Shown here piece by piece: positions 7,273-16,900 of a stretch of 39,645 nucleotides of DNA. The DNA lies in assembly GCA_005798555.1 (NCBI GenBank), contig SYJA01000021.1, positions 1 through 39,645 of the forward strand. Reading direction: 5' to 3'. The stretch is from Actinomycetota bacterium (GTDB lineage Bacteria > Actinomycetota > Actinomycetes > S36-B12). Numbering within the stretch: position 1 is the first letter of the stretch; every line of letters starts with the position of its first letter. Under the pieces are notes generated by a model that was not told where the DNA came from, ran no database searches, and was given only the letters and a program-made list of their open reading frames with translations. Both the position numbers and the translations under genes were made by a program.

Positions 7273-8087
7273 TCACCTCGGCAACGAAGTGGATTGGCTC
7301 CGATGCCCTGGTCCAGGCGTTGAGCAATGGCGAACTGGAAGTAGAAGGCCTACTGGCCGGTGCATCCAATGGCACTCTGCGCTGCTTTGTCGAGGTAGTT
7401 CCGGACTGCCGGGTTAGGTGCGTATATAAACCCGTTGCTGGCGAAAGGCCGCTGTGGGATTTTCCTGAGGGCACACTCTCGATGCGTGAAGTGGCAAGTT
7501 ACGAAATGTCACAGTCCCTTGGGCTCGGAGTGGTTCCACCGACGGTTTGGCGCACCGCTGGCCCTGCCGGACCAGGAATGTGCCAAGTTTGGATCGATGA
7601 AATTGCCGACGTCCGACTGGTAGCGGTTATCACCGGCGGCGAGGATCTCGCCGATTGGCACCATGTGTTCGACGGAACCGATGAATCTGGGGCGGTTGTG
7701 TCCTTGGTGCATGCCAAGGACTCAGCCCTGCAAAAAATCGCGCTCCTAGATTCGGTAATCAACAACGCGGACCGAAAAGGTGGCCATCTCTTGGTCGATG
7801 AGGATAAGAGGGTCTGGGCAATTGACCATGGCGTGAGCTTCAACGCGGAAGATAAACTGCGCACGGTGCTTTGGGGTTGGGCCGGCAAGCCGATACCGGA
7901 TGGGCTCCATGAACCCGTTACCAGGCTCCAAGCAATGATCAACAACGGGTTACCCGAAAGTGTCACTAGGTGGTTGGCCAAGGACGAAGTGGTGGCCTTG
8001 GAGAATCGGATCGATCAGCTTTTGGTCTCGGGCATCTTCCCGATGCCATCACCTGGTTGGCCCGCTATTCCGTGGCCGGTCTTCTAG
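7269..8087 (+). CDS. SCO1664-family protein, PI3/4-kinase-like fold
   Basis: A 272-residue protein of the actinobacterial SCO1664 family. The open frame extends back to 7203, but the ATG at 7269 overlaps the DUF3090 stop as ATGA and gives the usual N-terminus. Kinase-like features are visible: a possible nucleotide-lysine segment (VRCVYKPVAGERPLWDF), a catalytic-loop-like NNADRKGGH (residues 165-173, with Asp168) and a metal-site-like AIDHGVSF (Asp186). These resemble the NxDR...H / IDxG layout of PI3/PI4 kinases and HipA-like kinases, so phosphotransfer (protein, small molecule or AMPylation) is plausible. No substrate can be assigned. The Asp residues look intact, so I would not call it a pseudokinase. 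Confidence 0.87.
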   Translation: MITSATKWIGSDALVQALSNGELEVEGLLAGASNGTLRCFVEVVPDCRVRCVYKPVAGERPLWDFPEGTLSMREVASYEMSQSLGLGVVPPTVWRTAGPAGPGMCQVWIDEIADVRLVAVITGGEDLADWHHVFDGTDESGAVVSLVHAKDSALQKIALLDSVINNADRKGGHLLVDEDKRVWAIDHGVSFNAEDKLRTVLWGWAGKPIPDGLHEPVTRLQAMINNGLPESVTRWLAKDEVVALENRIDQLLVSGIFPMPSPGWPAIPWPVF

Positions 8088-8123
8088 GCGATGTCGGGCC
8101 CAAGCCAGTAGTGACTCCGTGGA

Positions 8124-8129
8124 TAAGGT
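8124..8129 (+). promoter_or_regulatory. Putative leaderless -10 (TAAGGT) of mshC
   Basis: TAAGGT, 6 nt (GGAGCC), then the GTG at 8136. The overlapping GGTGGAG could also act as a Shine-Dalgarno on a longer transcript read through from the genes upstream. Confidence 0.55.
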
Positions 8130-8135
8130 GGAGCC

Positions 8136-9365
8136 GTGAAGTCATGGGCCGGCCCGCCGATACCCGATTTGCCAGGCCAGGGCCAACCACTTCGGCTCTT
8201 TGACACTGCTACCGGTGGCGTGCGCCCGACGGCACCCGGCGAGACAGCAACGATCTACGTCTGCGGTATCACCCCCTACGACGCCACCCACATCGGGCAT
8301 GCAGCGACCTATGTGGCATTCGATGTATTGCAGCGGATCTGGCGAGACGGTGGGCACCGCGTTATGTACGTGCAAAATGTCACCGATATTGACGATCCTT
8401 TGTTGGAGCGGGCGGTGGCACTGGGTGAGGATTGGCGCGCCATCGCTGATCGCGAGACTGAGGTGTTTCGAGAGGATATGGCTGCACTGGGCGTGATACC
8501 GCCAGCCGACTATATCGGTGCGGTGGAATCAATACCATTGGTCGCCGACTACGTGGTGCGCCTACAAGAACTGGGCGCGGTCTATCCCGTCGATGATGAC
8601 CTCTATTTCTCGGTGCATTCAGATCCGCGATTTGGCTCGGTGACCAACCTTGCTGAGCCCAAGATGCTGGAGATTTTCGCTGAGCGCGGTGGGGACCCGC
8701 AGCGCCCGGGCAAGAAGCACCCCCTCGACTGCCTAGTGTGGCAGGCGGCGCGGCCGAATGAGCCGGCGTGGGATACCCGATTAGGCCATGGTCGCCCTGG
8801 CTGGCACATCGAGTGCGTGGCAATTGCCCTGGACTATTTGGGTATGTCGATTGACGTACAAGGTGGTGGCAGCGACCTTGCATTTCCACATCATGAGATG
8901 GGCGCCGCCGAGGCGCAGGTGCTCCGGTATACCTGGCCCTATGCCCGGCACTACGTGCACACCGGCATGGTGGCCTGGCAAGGTCACAAGATGTCGAAGT
9001 CCAGAGGTAATTTGGTTTTCGTATCTCGGCTTCGACGCGACGGCATCGACCCGATGGCGATTCGCCTTGCCTTGCTTGCCCACCATTATCGGGCCGATTG
9101 GGATTGGACCGAACAGGGACTAAGTGAGGCGGTTGATCGTCTGGCGCTCTGGCGCGCAGCAGCGGCCGCAAGCTCTGGGGCTGATCCGGCCCCGCTGCTC
9201 GCCCACGCCCGCGAATTGTTGAGTGACGATATGCAGACACCTATCGTCCTCGACACGGTGGATCGCTGGGCCTTGGCAACCGTGGCTCGCGGTGGTCCGG
9301 ATGCAAGTGCGCCGGCACAGGTGGCCGCTATTTGTGACGCCTTGCTTGGGGTTCACCTAGCCTGA
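8136..9365 (+). CDS. mshC: L-cysteine:1D-myo-inositol 2-amino-2-deoxy-alpha-D-glucopyranoside ligase (mycothiol synthesis)
   Basis: A 409-residue class I aminoacyl-tRNA-synthetase-like enzyme that activates cysteine with ATP and joins it to GlcN-Ins, the penultimate step of mycothiol synthesis, in the cytoplasm. Visible motifs: zinc ligand Cys43 in YVCGITPYD, the HIGH-type signature THIGHA (51-56), further likely zinc ligands Cys227 ([11 protein letters not shown]) and His252 (FPHHEMG), and the KMSKS loop at 285-289. The N-terminal [14 protein letters not shown] and the short length separate MshC from true cysteinyl-tRNA synthetase (CysS), which is longer with an anticodon-binding domain. The start GTG at 8136 is supported by the TAAGGT element 6 nt upstream. 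The last 9 bases overlap the convergent gnd gene. Confidence 0.96.
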   Translation: MKSWAGPPIPDLPGQGQPLRLFDTATGGVRPTAPGETATIYVCGITPYDATHIGHAATYVAFDVLQRIWRDGGHRVMYVQNVTDIDDPLLERAVALGEDWRAIADRETEVFREDMAALGVIPPADYIGAVESIPLVADYVVRLQELGAVYPVDDDLYFSVHSDPRFGSVTNLAEPKMLEIFAERGGDPQRPGKKHPLDCLVWQAARPNEPAWDTRLGHGRPGWHIECVAIALDYLGMSIDVQGGGSDLAFPHHEMGAAEAQVLRYTWPYARHYVHTGMVAWQGHKMSKSRGNLVFVSRLRRDGIDPMAIRLALLAHHYRADWDWTEQGLSEAVDRLALWRAAAAASSGADPAPLLAHARELLSDDMQTPIVLDTVDRWALATVARGGPDASAPAQVAAICDALLGVHLA

Positions 9366-10397
9366 AGACTTTTCATCGTGGCCCCCGAACTCCTTGCGCA
9401 TAGCACTCAGGATCTTATTTGCGAACAGCGCTGAGCCCTGAGAATCGAAGCGCTCATACACCGAGGCCGCGAGTACCGGTGTCGGGACGCCTTCCTCGAT
9501 ACCGGCGATCAGGGTCCATCTGCCCTCACCACTATCGGAGACGCGCCCGCCAAAATCCTCAAGCTCAGGTGAGGCTTGCAATGCTTGCGCCGTTAGATCC
9601 AACAGCCATGACTCAACGACACTGCCGCGACGCCATAGTTCGGCGACCGCCGGCACGTCAATGTTGTACTGATAGAACTCAGGATCACTCAGTGGCGCCG
9701 TCTCGGCGTCTTGATCACGGCTCCCAAGGCCAGTACCTGCGTGCTTGAGCACATTGAGCCCTTCGGCATATGCCGCCATCAGCCCATACTCAATGCCGTT
9801 GTGCACCATCTTGACGAAATGCCCGGCGCCACCGGGCCCGCAGTGCAGCCAACCTTGCTCGGCCGGTGCTGGTGCCCCGGTGCGGCCGGGAGTGCGTGTT
9901 GCCGCCGCAAACCCAGGTGCGATTGCGGTCCACAGTGGGGCCAGTCGATCCACGCTGGCCACCTGGCCACCGATCATCAGGCAAAAGCCCCGGTCCAGCC
10001 CCCAAACCCCACCTGAGGTGCCCACATCGAGGTAGTCGATTCCGCGCACCGCACACGCCGCACCACGACGAATATCATCTCGGTAATAAGAGTTGCCACC
10101 ATCAATAATCACGTCGCCTGGCTCCAGCAGGGCCGTCAATTCGGTAACCACCTGCTCGGTGATGACACCCGCCGGGACCATTACCCACACCGCGCGCGGT
10201 GCCGGGAGGGCAAGTACCAAAGCCTTCAGGCTGTCGGCTCCGGTGGCCCCGACAGCGCCCATTGCGGCAACCGCAGACGGGTCATGGTCGTAGACCACCG
10301 CATTTAGACCCGCCCGAATTGAGCGCTGCACCAGGCCAGCGCCCATGCGGCCGAGGCCGACCATGCCGAAGGTGAGGCTGCCGGTCGAAACTGCCAT
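9357..10397 (-). CDS. gnd: 6-phosphogluconate dehydrogenase, short NAD-type (GntZ/YqeC-like)
   Basis: A 346-residue decarboxylating dehydrogenase that converts 6-phosphogluconate to ribulose 5-phosphate in the pentose phosphate pathway. The Rossmann motif GLGRMG is at 14-19. VWVMVPAG and [12 protein letters not shown] line the cofactor and substrate sites. [19 protein letters not shown] and [18 protein letters not shown] are the 6PGDH signatures, with the catalytic Lys in KMVHNGIEY. The protein is much shorter than the 470-residue NADP enzyme and belongs to the short class. The frame opens at 10436, but the ATG at 10397 has a GGGAG Shine-Dalgarno 5 nt upstream and removes a non-conserved 13-residue extension. 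Divergent from pgi. Confidence 0.93.
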   Translation of the reverse strand: MAVSTGSLTFGMVGLGRMGAGLVQRSIRAGLNAVVYDHDPSAVAAMGAVGATGADSLKALVLALPAPRAVWVMVPAGVITEQVVTELTALLEPGDVIIDGGNSYYRDDIRRGAACAVRGIDYLDVGTSGGVWGLDRGFCLMIGGQVASVDRLAPLWTAIAPGFAAATRTPGRTGAPAPAEQGWLHCGPGGAGHFVKMVHNGIEYGLMAAYAEGLNVLKHAGTGLGSRDQDAETAPLSDPEFYQYNIDVPAVAELWRRGSVVESWLLDLTAQALQASPELEDFGGRVSDSGEGRWTLIAGIEEGVPTPVLAASVYERFDSQGSALFANKILSAMRKEFGGHDEKSSG

Positions 10398-10402
10398 CTT
10401 GG

Positions 10403-10407
10403 CTCCC
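10403..10407 (-). promoter_or_regulatory. Shine-Dalgarno (GGGAG) deciding the gnd start
   Basis: GGGAG on the minus strand lies 5 nt before the ATG at 10397. This favours that start over the ATG at 10436 and indicates a transcript with a leader, unlike many neighbours. Confidence 0.55.
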
Positions 10408-10444
10408 AAGTAAGTGCTGATTTCGCGTTGAAGCACGCGAGTGG

Positions 10445-10450
10445 AAGGCT
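10445..10450 (+). promoter_or_regulatory. Putative -10 (AAGGCT) of pgi
   Basis: AAGGCT, 6 nt (ACCCCC), then the ATG at 10457. It differs from TAGGCT only at the first base. The overlapping GGAAGG could instead serve as a Shine-Dalgarno 8 nt from the ATG, so the case is ambiguous. Confidence 0.4.
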
Positions 10451-10456
10451 ACCCCC

Positions 10457-12088
10457 ATGACTCGATTGCTGACTAGCCCCGATCCCACCGCCAATCCGAT
10501 CTGGGCGAAGTTAACGGCGGCCGCAGCCGTCGTTCCTGATATTCGAGCGTTGCTCGACGCCGATCAGGATCGCCCGATGCGCTCAACGGTTTCGGCAGCC
10601 GGAATAACCCTTGACTTCGCGCGGCAGCGAATCACCCCCGAGTCGCTGGCCGCCCTAATTGAGTTAGCCGATCAACAAGGGGTCTTCGTTCGTCGCGCAG
10701 CGATGTTCGCGGGGGAGCACATCAACGTTACTGAGGACCGGGCCGTTCTACACACCGCACTTCGACTACCTCGAGGCAGCTCGTTAGTTGTTGATGGCGT
10801 CGATACCGCGGCCGAAGTACATCAGGTCTTGGATCGCATGGGCAACTTCGCCAAGGCGGTACGAAGTGGCAAGTGGCGCGGTGCCACCGGAAAATGCATC
10901 ACTGCGGTCGTCAATATCGGTATCGGTGGATCTGATCTCGGGCCGGCAATGGCCTATGAAGCACTACGCGCCTACTCGAAGCGCAGCATGACCTTCCGCT
11001 TCGTCTCCAATGTGGACCCGACTGACATAAGTGAAGCGATCGGGGATCTTGATCCGGCCCGTACCTTGTTTGTCATCGCGTCCAAGACTTTTTCGACTCT
11101 CGAGACAATGACCAATGGGCGTGCAGCCCGCAGCTGGCTGGTTGACGCGCTCGGGGAGCAGGCGGTCAGTAAGCACTTCGTTGCTGTCTCTTCAAACTCT
11201 GAACTAGTTGAGGCATTCGGGATTGACCACGAGAATATGTTCGGCTTTTGGGATTGGGTCGGTGGGCGTTACTCAATGGATGCCGCAATCGGATTATCGA
11301 CAATGATCGCAGTAGGCCCCAAGGGATTCGCCTCGATGCTCGCCGGGTTTCATGCCATGGACAAGCACTTTGAAACCGAACCAGCGCATCGCAATCTTCC
11401 GGTCATCATGGGCCTGCTCGCGGTATGGAATCGCGACTTCCTGAATATCAGCACCAACGCGGTGCTGCCGTATTCCCAGTACCTTTCGCGGTTTCCGGCC
11501 TACCTTCAACAACTGACCATGGAAAGTAACGGCAAGGCAGTCCGGCTGGACGGAACCCCCGTGACGTATCAAACCGGCGCGATTGTTTGGGGTGAACCGG
11601 GTACCAACGGGCAGCATTCCTTCTACCAGCTAATTCACCAGGGTACGAGCCCGGTGGCCTGCGACATCATCGTCGTCGCCCAATCGGGCAACCCGCTCGG
11701 AGACCAGCAAATCATGCTCATCGCAAACGCCTTGGCGCAGGCTGCAGTTCTCGCGCGGGGGCGAACCCTGGCCGAGGTGACAGCAGACGGCACCGACCTC
11801 GCCCTTGCCCCGCACAAGGTGATGCCGGGCAATCGTCCCACCTCGGTAATTTCAACGGCCAGGCTCGACCCGTTCTCCCTTGGTGCACTTATTGCCCTGT
11901 ACGAGCACAGCGTCTTCGTACAGGGGGCGCTGTGGGGTATCAATTCATTTGATCAATGGGGTGTTGAGCTCGGCAAGAAGGTTGCGCTGGGCATCTTGGC
12001 GGTAATGGAGGGTCAGGCTGAACCATCGAGCGTAGATTCCGCCACGGTGCACTCGATCGCGGTCATTAACGAGCAATTCGCCCCGTAA
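10457..12088 (+). CDS. pgi: Glucose-6-phosphate isomerase
   Basis: A 543-residue enzyme interconverting glucose 6-phosphate and fructose 6-phosphate. It has two sugar-isomerase (SIS) domains. The first carries the phosphate-binding GIGGSDLGPAMAYEAL segment. SKTFSTLETMTN also binds the sugar phosphate. Catalytic residues correspond well with the E. coli enzyme: Glu356 in TMESNGK, His387 in GQHSFYQL and Lys507 in WGVELGKK. Length is normal for the long bacterial form. It is divergent from the 6-phosphogluconate dehydrogenase gene, so the 59-bp spacer separates the glycolytic and pentose phosphate branches of glucose 6-phosphate use. Confidence 0.97.
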   Translation: MTRLLTSPDPTANPIWAKLTAAAAVVPDIRALLDADQDRPMRSTVSAAGITLDFARQRITPESLAALIELADQQGVFVRRAAMFAGEHINVTEDRAVLHTALRLPRGSSLVVDGVDTAAEVHQVLDRMGNFAKAVRSGKWRGATGKCITAVVNIGIGGSDLGPAMAYEALRAYSKRSMTFRFVSNVDPTDISEAIGDLDPARTLFVIASKTFSTLETMTNGRAARSWLVDALGEQAVSKHFVAVSSNSELVEAFGIDHENMFGFWDWVGGRYSMDAAIGLSTMIAVGPKGFASMLAGFHAMDKHFETEPAHRNLPVIMGLLAVWNRDFLNISTNAVLPYSQYLSRFPAYLQQLTMESNGKAVRLDGTPVTYQTGAIVWGEPGTNGQHSFYQLIHQGTSPVACDIIVVAQSGNPLGDQQIMLIANALAQAAVLARGRTLAEVTADGTDLALAPHKVMPGNRPTSVISTARLDPFSLGALIALYEHSVFVQGALWGINSFDQWGVELGKKVALGILAVMEGQAEPSSVDSATVHSIAVINEQFAP

Positions 12089-12134
12089 TTTCAGTCAGTG
12101 CGCCGTCACCAAGCTAATGTTCACTGGAAAACCC

Positions 12135-12986
12135 CTACCGCTCCTCGACGCCGCGTCGACGTAAGTAGCGCTCAAACTCCCGGGCGATTGCTTCACCACT
12201 TGCTTCGGGCAGGTCAACGGTATCTCGGGCCTCTTCAAGTTGCTTGACATAGTCAGCGACCTCGTCGTCCTCCGCCGCTAACTCATCGACGCCGATCTCC
12301 CAGGCCCGCGACTCTTCGACCAAGTCACCAATGGGCACTGACATATCCAGCAGATCTTCAATGCGGCGCAGCAGCGCGAGGGTCGCCTTGGGGCATGGTG
12401 GCTGCGCAACGTAGTGGGGGACCGCTGCCCAAAGCGAGACGGCCGGGATCCCAAAGCGCATGCAGGCCTCCTGAAGGACGCCGACGATCCCGGTTGGCCC
12501 CTCATAGCTTGATGGCTCTAGCCCGAGCTCGGCGCCAACCTTGATGTCGGTCGACGTGCCCGTTACCGGTACCGGACGGGTATGCGGGGTATCGGACAGG
12601 AGGGCCCCCAAAGTAACAACCATTCGCACATCAAGTTCGGCTGCCAAACCTAGGATCTCGCGAACGAACTGCTGCCATTTCACATTCGGCTCAATACCTT
12701 GAACCAAGATGACATCGCGTTGCACGAGCGGAATTCGGGCTACATAGAGTCGGGTACTAGGCCAAGAGAGTTGGCGGATTCCAGACTCATTGGTCGATAT
12801 GTGTGGGCGATTGACCTGGTAGTCGTAGTACTCCTCTGAATCTAGGTCTGCAAGTGGCTGGGCATCCCAGGCTTCGCAGAGATGGCTGATAGCACCAGAA
12901 GCTGAATCTCCGGCGTCATTCCAACCCTCGAAAGCGGCGATTAGGACCGGGTCAACAAGTTCTGGCAGGCCATCGAATTCAATCAA
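12135..12986 (-). CDS. PAC2-family protein (proteasome-assembly-chaperone-like fold)
   Basis: A 283-residue member of the PAC2 family. The opening LVDPVLIAAFEGWNDAGDSASGAISHL is the family hallmark. RDVILVQGIEPNVKWQQF, VVTLGALLSDTPHTRPVPVTG and SYEGPTGIVGVL follow in the usual order, then a helical C-terminal part with an acidic stretch and an arginine-rich end (FERYLRRRG). Archaeal and eukaryotic relatives help proteasome assembly, and actinobacterial members (such as Rv2125) are structurally similar. A proteasome role here is not demonstrated. The ATG overlaps the stop of the upstream alpha/beta hydrolase as ATGA, giving a two-gene operon. It faces pgi tail to tail. Confidence 0.92.
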   Translation of the reverse strand: MIEFDGLPELVDPVLIAAFEGWNDAGDSASGAISHLCEAWDAQPLADLDSEEYYDYQVNRPHISTNESGIRQLSWPSTRLYVARIPLVQRDVILVQGIEPNVKWQQFVREILGLAAELDVRMVVTLGALLSDTPHTRPVPVTGTSTDIKVGAELGLEPSSYEGPTGIVGVLQEACMRFGIPAVSLWAAVPHYVAQPPCPKATLALLRRIEDLLDMSVPIGDLVEESRAWEIGVDELAAEDDEVADYVKQLEEARDTVDLPEASGEAIAREFERYLRRRGVEER

Positions 12987-13864
12987 CTCGCTGCCCCCTC
13001 CCGGCCCACTTGGTGTCCGGTCTCGACCACGGTATCAATGAGACCGGCGACCATCGCTGGCCATTGCAAGGGTACGTCGTGGACTGCCCCTTGCCAACGC
13101 TGGAGTCGAATGTTCGGGTTCGAGGACGCCCGGGCCAAGGCCGCCTGCGCCAGCCCCGACCCGACTTCTTCGCACAGCACCGCCCAAATTGGGCAGTCGA
13201 TTCGCGCCAAGTCGGCATCCGGTGCGTACTCGAGCATGCCCTCAAGTACCCGAAGGTGGCGTTCCAAGCCCAAGGTGCTGCGAAGCAAGCCATCAGCACC
13301 CAAGGTAAACGTGGGCGTCAGCGCCTCCTTTACATCCGGACTCCACCAGTTGCGCATTGACCCCGCCGCCAGCATCGCCCAAAGCTCAGCGGGCGCCATC
13401 GCGAGCGCCGGTGGTCGTAGGCGCTCCAAGGTGGCCTCCCGACCGATCTCGCCGGCCAGATCCACCGGCCCCCACAGCCCACCATCGATCAAGGCGACGT
13501 CCATTACCGTCTTTGGGTAATTCGCCGCGGCGCTCATCGCTACCGACGCACCCCACGAGTGCCCGACCAAGATCACTTGATCCCACCCCAGATACGAGCA
13601 AACCTCGGCCGCATCCTGGGCGCATCTGGGGATGCTGAAATCAAACTCAACCGGCACATCCGAGGCGCCGTGGCCACGTTGATCCAGTGCGGCTACGGTG
13701 CCGGCCCGCAAATACTTGGCAACCGGGGTCCAGAACTGGCCCTGCTGGGCGAGCCCATGCAGGAGCAGGACGGGGATTTGACTCGATCCGCCGGTGCGCC
13801 AAGTGCGAAGTGCTAACCGGGCCCCGTCTGAGACTTCGAAGGTCGTGAAAGTGGGCGCGGACAT
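12983..13864 (-). CDS. Alpha/beta hydrolase
   Basis: A 293-residue alpha/beta-hydrolase-fold protein. PVLLLHGLAQQG is the oxyanion region, LDQRGHGASD is the usual segment after strand 4, and the nucleophile elbow is GHSWG with Ser103. A C-terminal His (in WQGAVHDVPLQWP) is likely the third catalytic residue. The substrate cannot be inferred. The frame opens at 13987, overlapping the metH start region. The ATG at 13864 is preferred because TAGCGT lies 7 nt upstream and the family's N-terminal strand begins just after it. It is followed by the PAC2 gene with a 4-base overlap. Divergent from metH. Confidence 0.87.
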   Translation of the reverse strand: MSAPTFTTFEVSDGARLALRTWRTGGSSQIPVLLLHGLAQQGQFWTPVAKYLRAGTVAALDQRGHGASDVPVEFDFSIPRCAQDAAEVCSYLGWDQVILVGHSWGASVAMSAAANYPKTVMDVALIDGGLWGPVDLAGEIGREATLERLRPPALAMAPAELWAMLAAGSMRNWWSPDVKEALTPTFTLGADGLLRSTLGLERHLRVLEGMLEYAPDADLARIDCPIWAVLCEEVGSGLAQAALARASSNPNIRLQRWQGAVHDVPLQWPAMVAGLIDTVVETGHQVGREGAAS

Positions 13865-13871
13865 AGCCGCA

Positions 13872-13877
13872 ACGCTA
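13872..13877 (-). promoter_or_regulatory. Putative leaderless -10 (TAGCGT) of the hydrolase-PAC2 operon
   Basis: On the minus strand TAGCGT is followed by 7 nt (TGCGGCT) and the ATG at 13864. The same hexamer is used at 3020-3025. Confidence 0.55.
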
Positions 13878-13903
13878 TCGGGTGCCGACATGTGGACCAT
13901 CGG

Positions 13904-13909
13904 TAGACT
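13904..13909 (+). promoter_or_regulatory. Putative -10 (TAGACT) of metH
   Basis: TAGACT ends 10 nt before the ATG at 13920, which would leave a leader of only a few bases. There is no room for a cobalamin or SAM riboswitch between it and the divergent hydrolase gene. Confidence 0.45.
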
Positions 13910-13919
13910 CAGTGGCATC

Positions 13920-16900
13920 ATGGTCTCAACTTTGCGCCAAGCCCTTGCAACCCGGGTGGTAGTGGCTGACGGCGCCATGGGGACCATGTTGCAGGCTGCG
14001 GATCCCAGCCTTGACGATTTCCAGGGCTACGAGGGCTGCAACGAGATTTTGAATGTGACCCGACCAGAAGTTGTCGCAGGTATTCACGACGCCTATTTCG
14101 AGGTCGGTGTTGATTGCGTCGAGACCAACACCTTCGGGGCGAACTTTGCCAATCTCGGGGAATATGGCATCGCCGACCGCATTTATGAACTGGCCCGTGC
14201 CGGCACCGAGATTGCGCGTGCTGTCGCAGCCGGTTGGTCAACTCCCGACCGCCCTCGATGGGTGCTGGGCTCGGTTGGTCCCGGTACCAAGTTGCCCTCC
14301 CTTGGCCACGCGCCATTCGCGGTACTGCGCGATGCCTATCAAGTTCAGGCGGCGGGCCTAATTGATGGCGGCGCCGACGCCATCTTGATCGAAACCGCGC
14401 AAGACCTGTTGCAGGCGAAAGCCGCCGTCATTGGCGCCAAGCGTGCCGTGGCAATTAGCGGCAAGGACATCGTTGTTATTGCCCAAATGACGGTCGAGAC
14501 CACCGGAACGATGCTCCTTGGGACGGAGATCGGCGCGGCCTTGATCGCACTTGAACCACTCAGGATTGACATGCTTGGTTTGAACTGCGCCACCGGGCCC
14601 ACCGAGATGAGCGAGCATCTGCGGACCTTGGCCAAGACCGCGCCAATCGGCCTGTCCTGCATGCCCAATGCGGGCCTGCCGGTTCTAGCCGCTGGCGGTG
14701 CGCACTACCCCTTGACGCCGAGTGAACTAGCCGATGCCCACGACATGTTTACCTCGGAGTTCGGCCTGAGCCTTGTTGGTGGCTGCTGCGGCACCACACC
14801 AGAGCACCTGCGTCAAGTGGTTGATCGCGTGCGCGGCCGGGACATCAAGCTCAGATCACCGAATTTTGAGGCTGGTGCGGCGTCCCTCTATCAGTCGGTG
14901 CCATTTCGACAAGATACGACCTACCTGACTATTGGTGAACGCACGAACGCAAATGGATCAATGGCGTTTCGCAAAGCAATGCTGGACGAGAATTGGGATG
15001 ACTGCGTAGACATCGCGCGCGCCCAAATTCGCGATGGGGCGCACGTGCTGGACCTTTGTATCGACTATGTCGGGCGCGATGGCGTTGCCGATATGAAAAA
15101 TCTTGCGGGTCGTTTCGCGACCGCATCAACTCTGCCGATCATGTTGGACTCGACCGAGGCCGCTGTTGTCCAAGCAGGTCTGGAGATGCTGGGCGGCAGG
15201 GCCATCGTCAACTCGGTGAACTACGAGGATGGCGACGGTCCTGAGTCGCGTTTTGCAAAGGTCATGCCACTTGTCCAAGAACATGGCGCCTCGGTAGTTG
15301 CCTTGACGATTGATGAAGAAGGTCAAGCCAGAACAGCGGACTGGAAGGTGCGCGTTGCTGATCGCCTGATCAGGGATCTCACCACTAATTGGGGCATGAG
15401 CGTTGAATCGATTCTGGTTGACACCCTCACGTTCCCAATCGCCACAGGTCAGGAGGAGACCCGTCGAGATGGGATTGAAACCATCGAGGCCATTCGCACC
15501 CTAAAGACGATGTACCCGACGGTGCAGACGACATTGGGGCTTTCCAATGTGTCATTCGGCCTTAACCCGGCTGCCCGGCAGGTTCTCAACTCCGTGTTCT
15601 TGCACGAGTGTGTTGAGGCCGGCTTGGATTCAGCGATAGTTCATGCCTCGAAGATCTTGCCAATGAGCCGCATCCCAGATGAGCAACGAGCAGTGGCCCT
15701 TGACTTGGTTTACGACCGACGCCGCTACGACGAGAACAACTTAGTGACCTATGACCCGCTGCAACGATATCTCGAGTTGTTCGAGGGAGTTGAAGCGAAT
15801 TCCAGTTCGGAGACCCGTGCCCAGGAACTTGCAGCCTTGCCCTTATTCGAACGACTCGAACGCCGCATAATTGACGGCGAGCGCATCGGCCTGGAAGCCG
15901 ATCTTGAGGAGGCGTTACTTGCGCGCCCGGCCCTGGAGATAGTCAACGACACCCTGTTGTCGGGGATGAAGACGGTCGGTGAGTTGTTCGCCTCGGGCGA
16001 GATGCAACTGCCATTTGTTCTGCAAAGTGCTGAAGTCATGAAGACGGCTGTTGCCCACCTCGAGCCTCATATGGACAAGGCGGATGAATCCGGTAAAGGC
16101 ACGATGGTGTTGGCAACTGTTAAAGGAGATGTGCACGACATCGGGAAGAACCTAGTCGACATCATCTTGACGAACAATGGCTACAACGTCGTCAACATTG
16201 GGATCAAACAGCCCATTTCTGCAATCGTTGAGGCCGCCGAAAGCAATGATGCAGATGCCATCGGCATGAGCGGGCTGTTAGTGAAAAGCACAGTGATCAT
16301 GCGCGAGAACCTCGAGGAGATGAACGCCCGAGGGGTGGCGACCCGATACCCGGTACTACTCGGTGGAGCTGCGCTTACCCGCTCCTATGTCGAGCAGGAT
16401 CTTGGTGATATCTACGAAGGTGATGTGCGCTATGCCCGTGACGCCTTCGAGGGCCTTCGCCTGATGGATTCACTGATGGCGATTAAACGAGGCGAAGTCG
16501 GTGCCGCCCTGCCAGCGCGCCGGGAGCGGCGCGTTCAAAAGCCCGTTAAGCCAAAGACCACGGAACTGACGGATATGCCTGCGCGCTCCGATGTCGCGAG
16601 GGAAGTTTCGGTACCGGAGCCGCCATTTTGGGGTAGTCGGGTAGTGCGCGGCGTTTCGCTTTCGGACTACACGCCTTATTTGGATGAGCGTGCCCTCTTC
16701 CTCGGCCAGTGGGGCTTAAAGGGCGCCAAGGGCGACGGTCCGTCCTATGCGGAATTGGCTGAAAGTGAAGGTTTGCCGCGCCTTCGCTACTGGCTCGATC
16801 GCGTGTTGACCGGATCCATGATTGAACCAGCCGTTGTCTATGGCTACTTCCCGTGCTACTCAGAAGGTGATGACCTGGTCGTGGTGTGGCATGAGGGGCC

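Noticed and set aside
8380-9240. A 286-codon open frame on the minus strand opposite mshC
   Set aside because: It is the antisense shadow of a well-supported gene. The translation is rich in Arg, Pro, His and Ser with no recognisable domain, as expected from GC-rich antisense.
8136-9365. Cysteinyl-tRNA synthetase (cysS)
   Set aside because: The N-terminus, length and gene neighbourhood fit MshC; the C-terminal anticodon-binding region of CysS is missing.
13794-13919. In-frame extension of metH upstream of 13920
   Set aside because: It overlaps the divergent hydrolase gene, adds 42 residues not expected in MetH, and lies upstream of the TAGACT hexamer.
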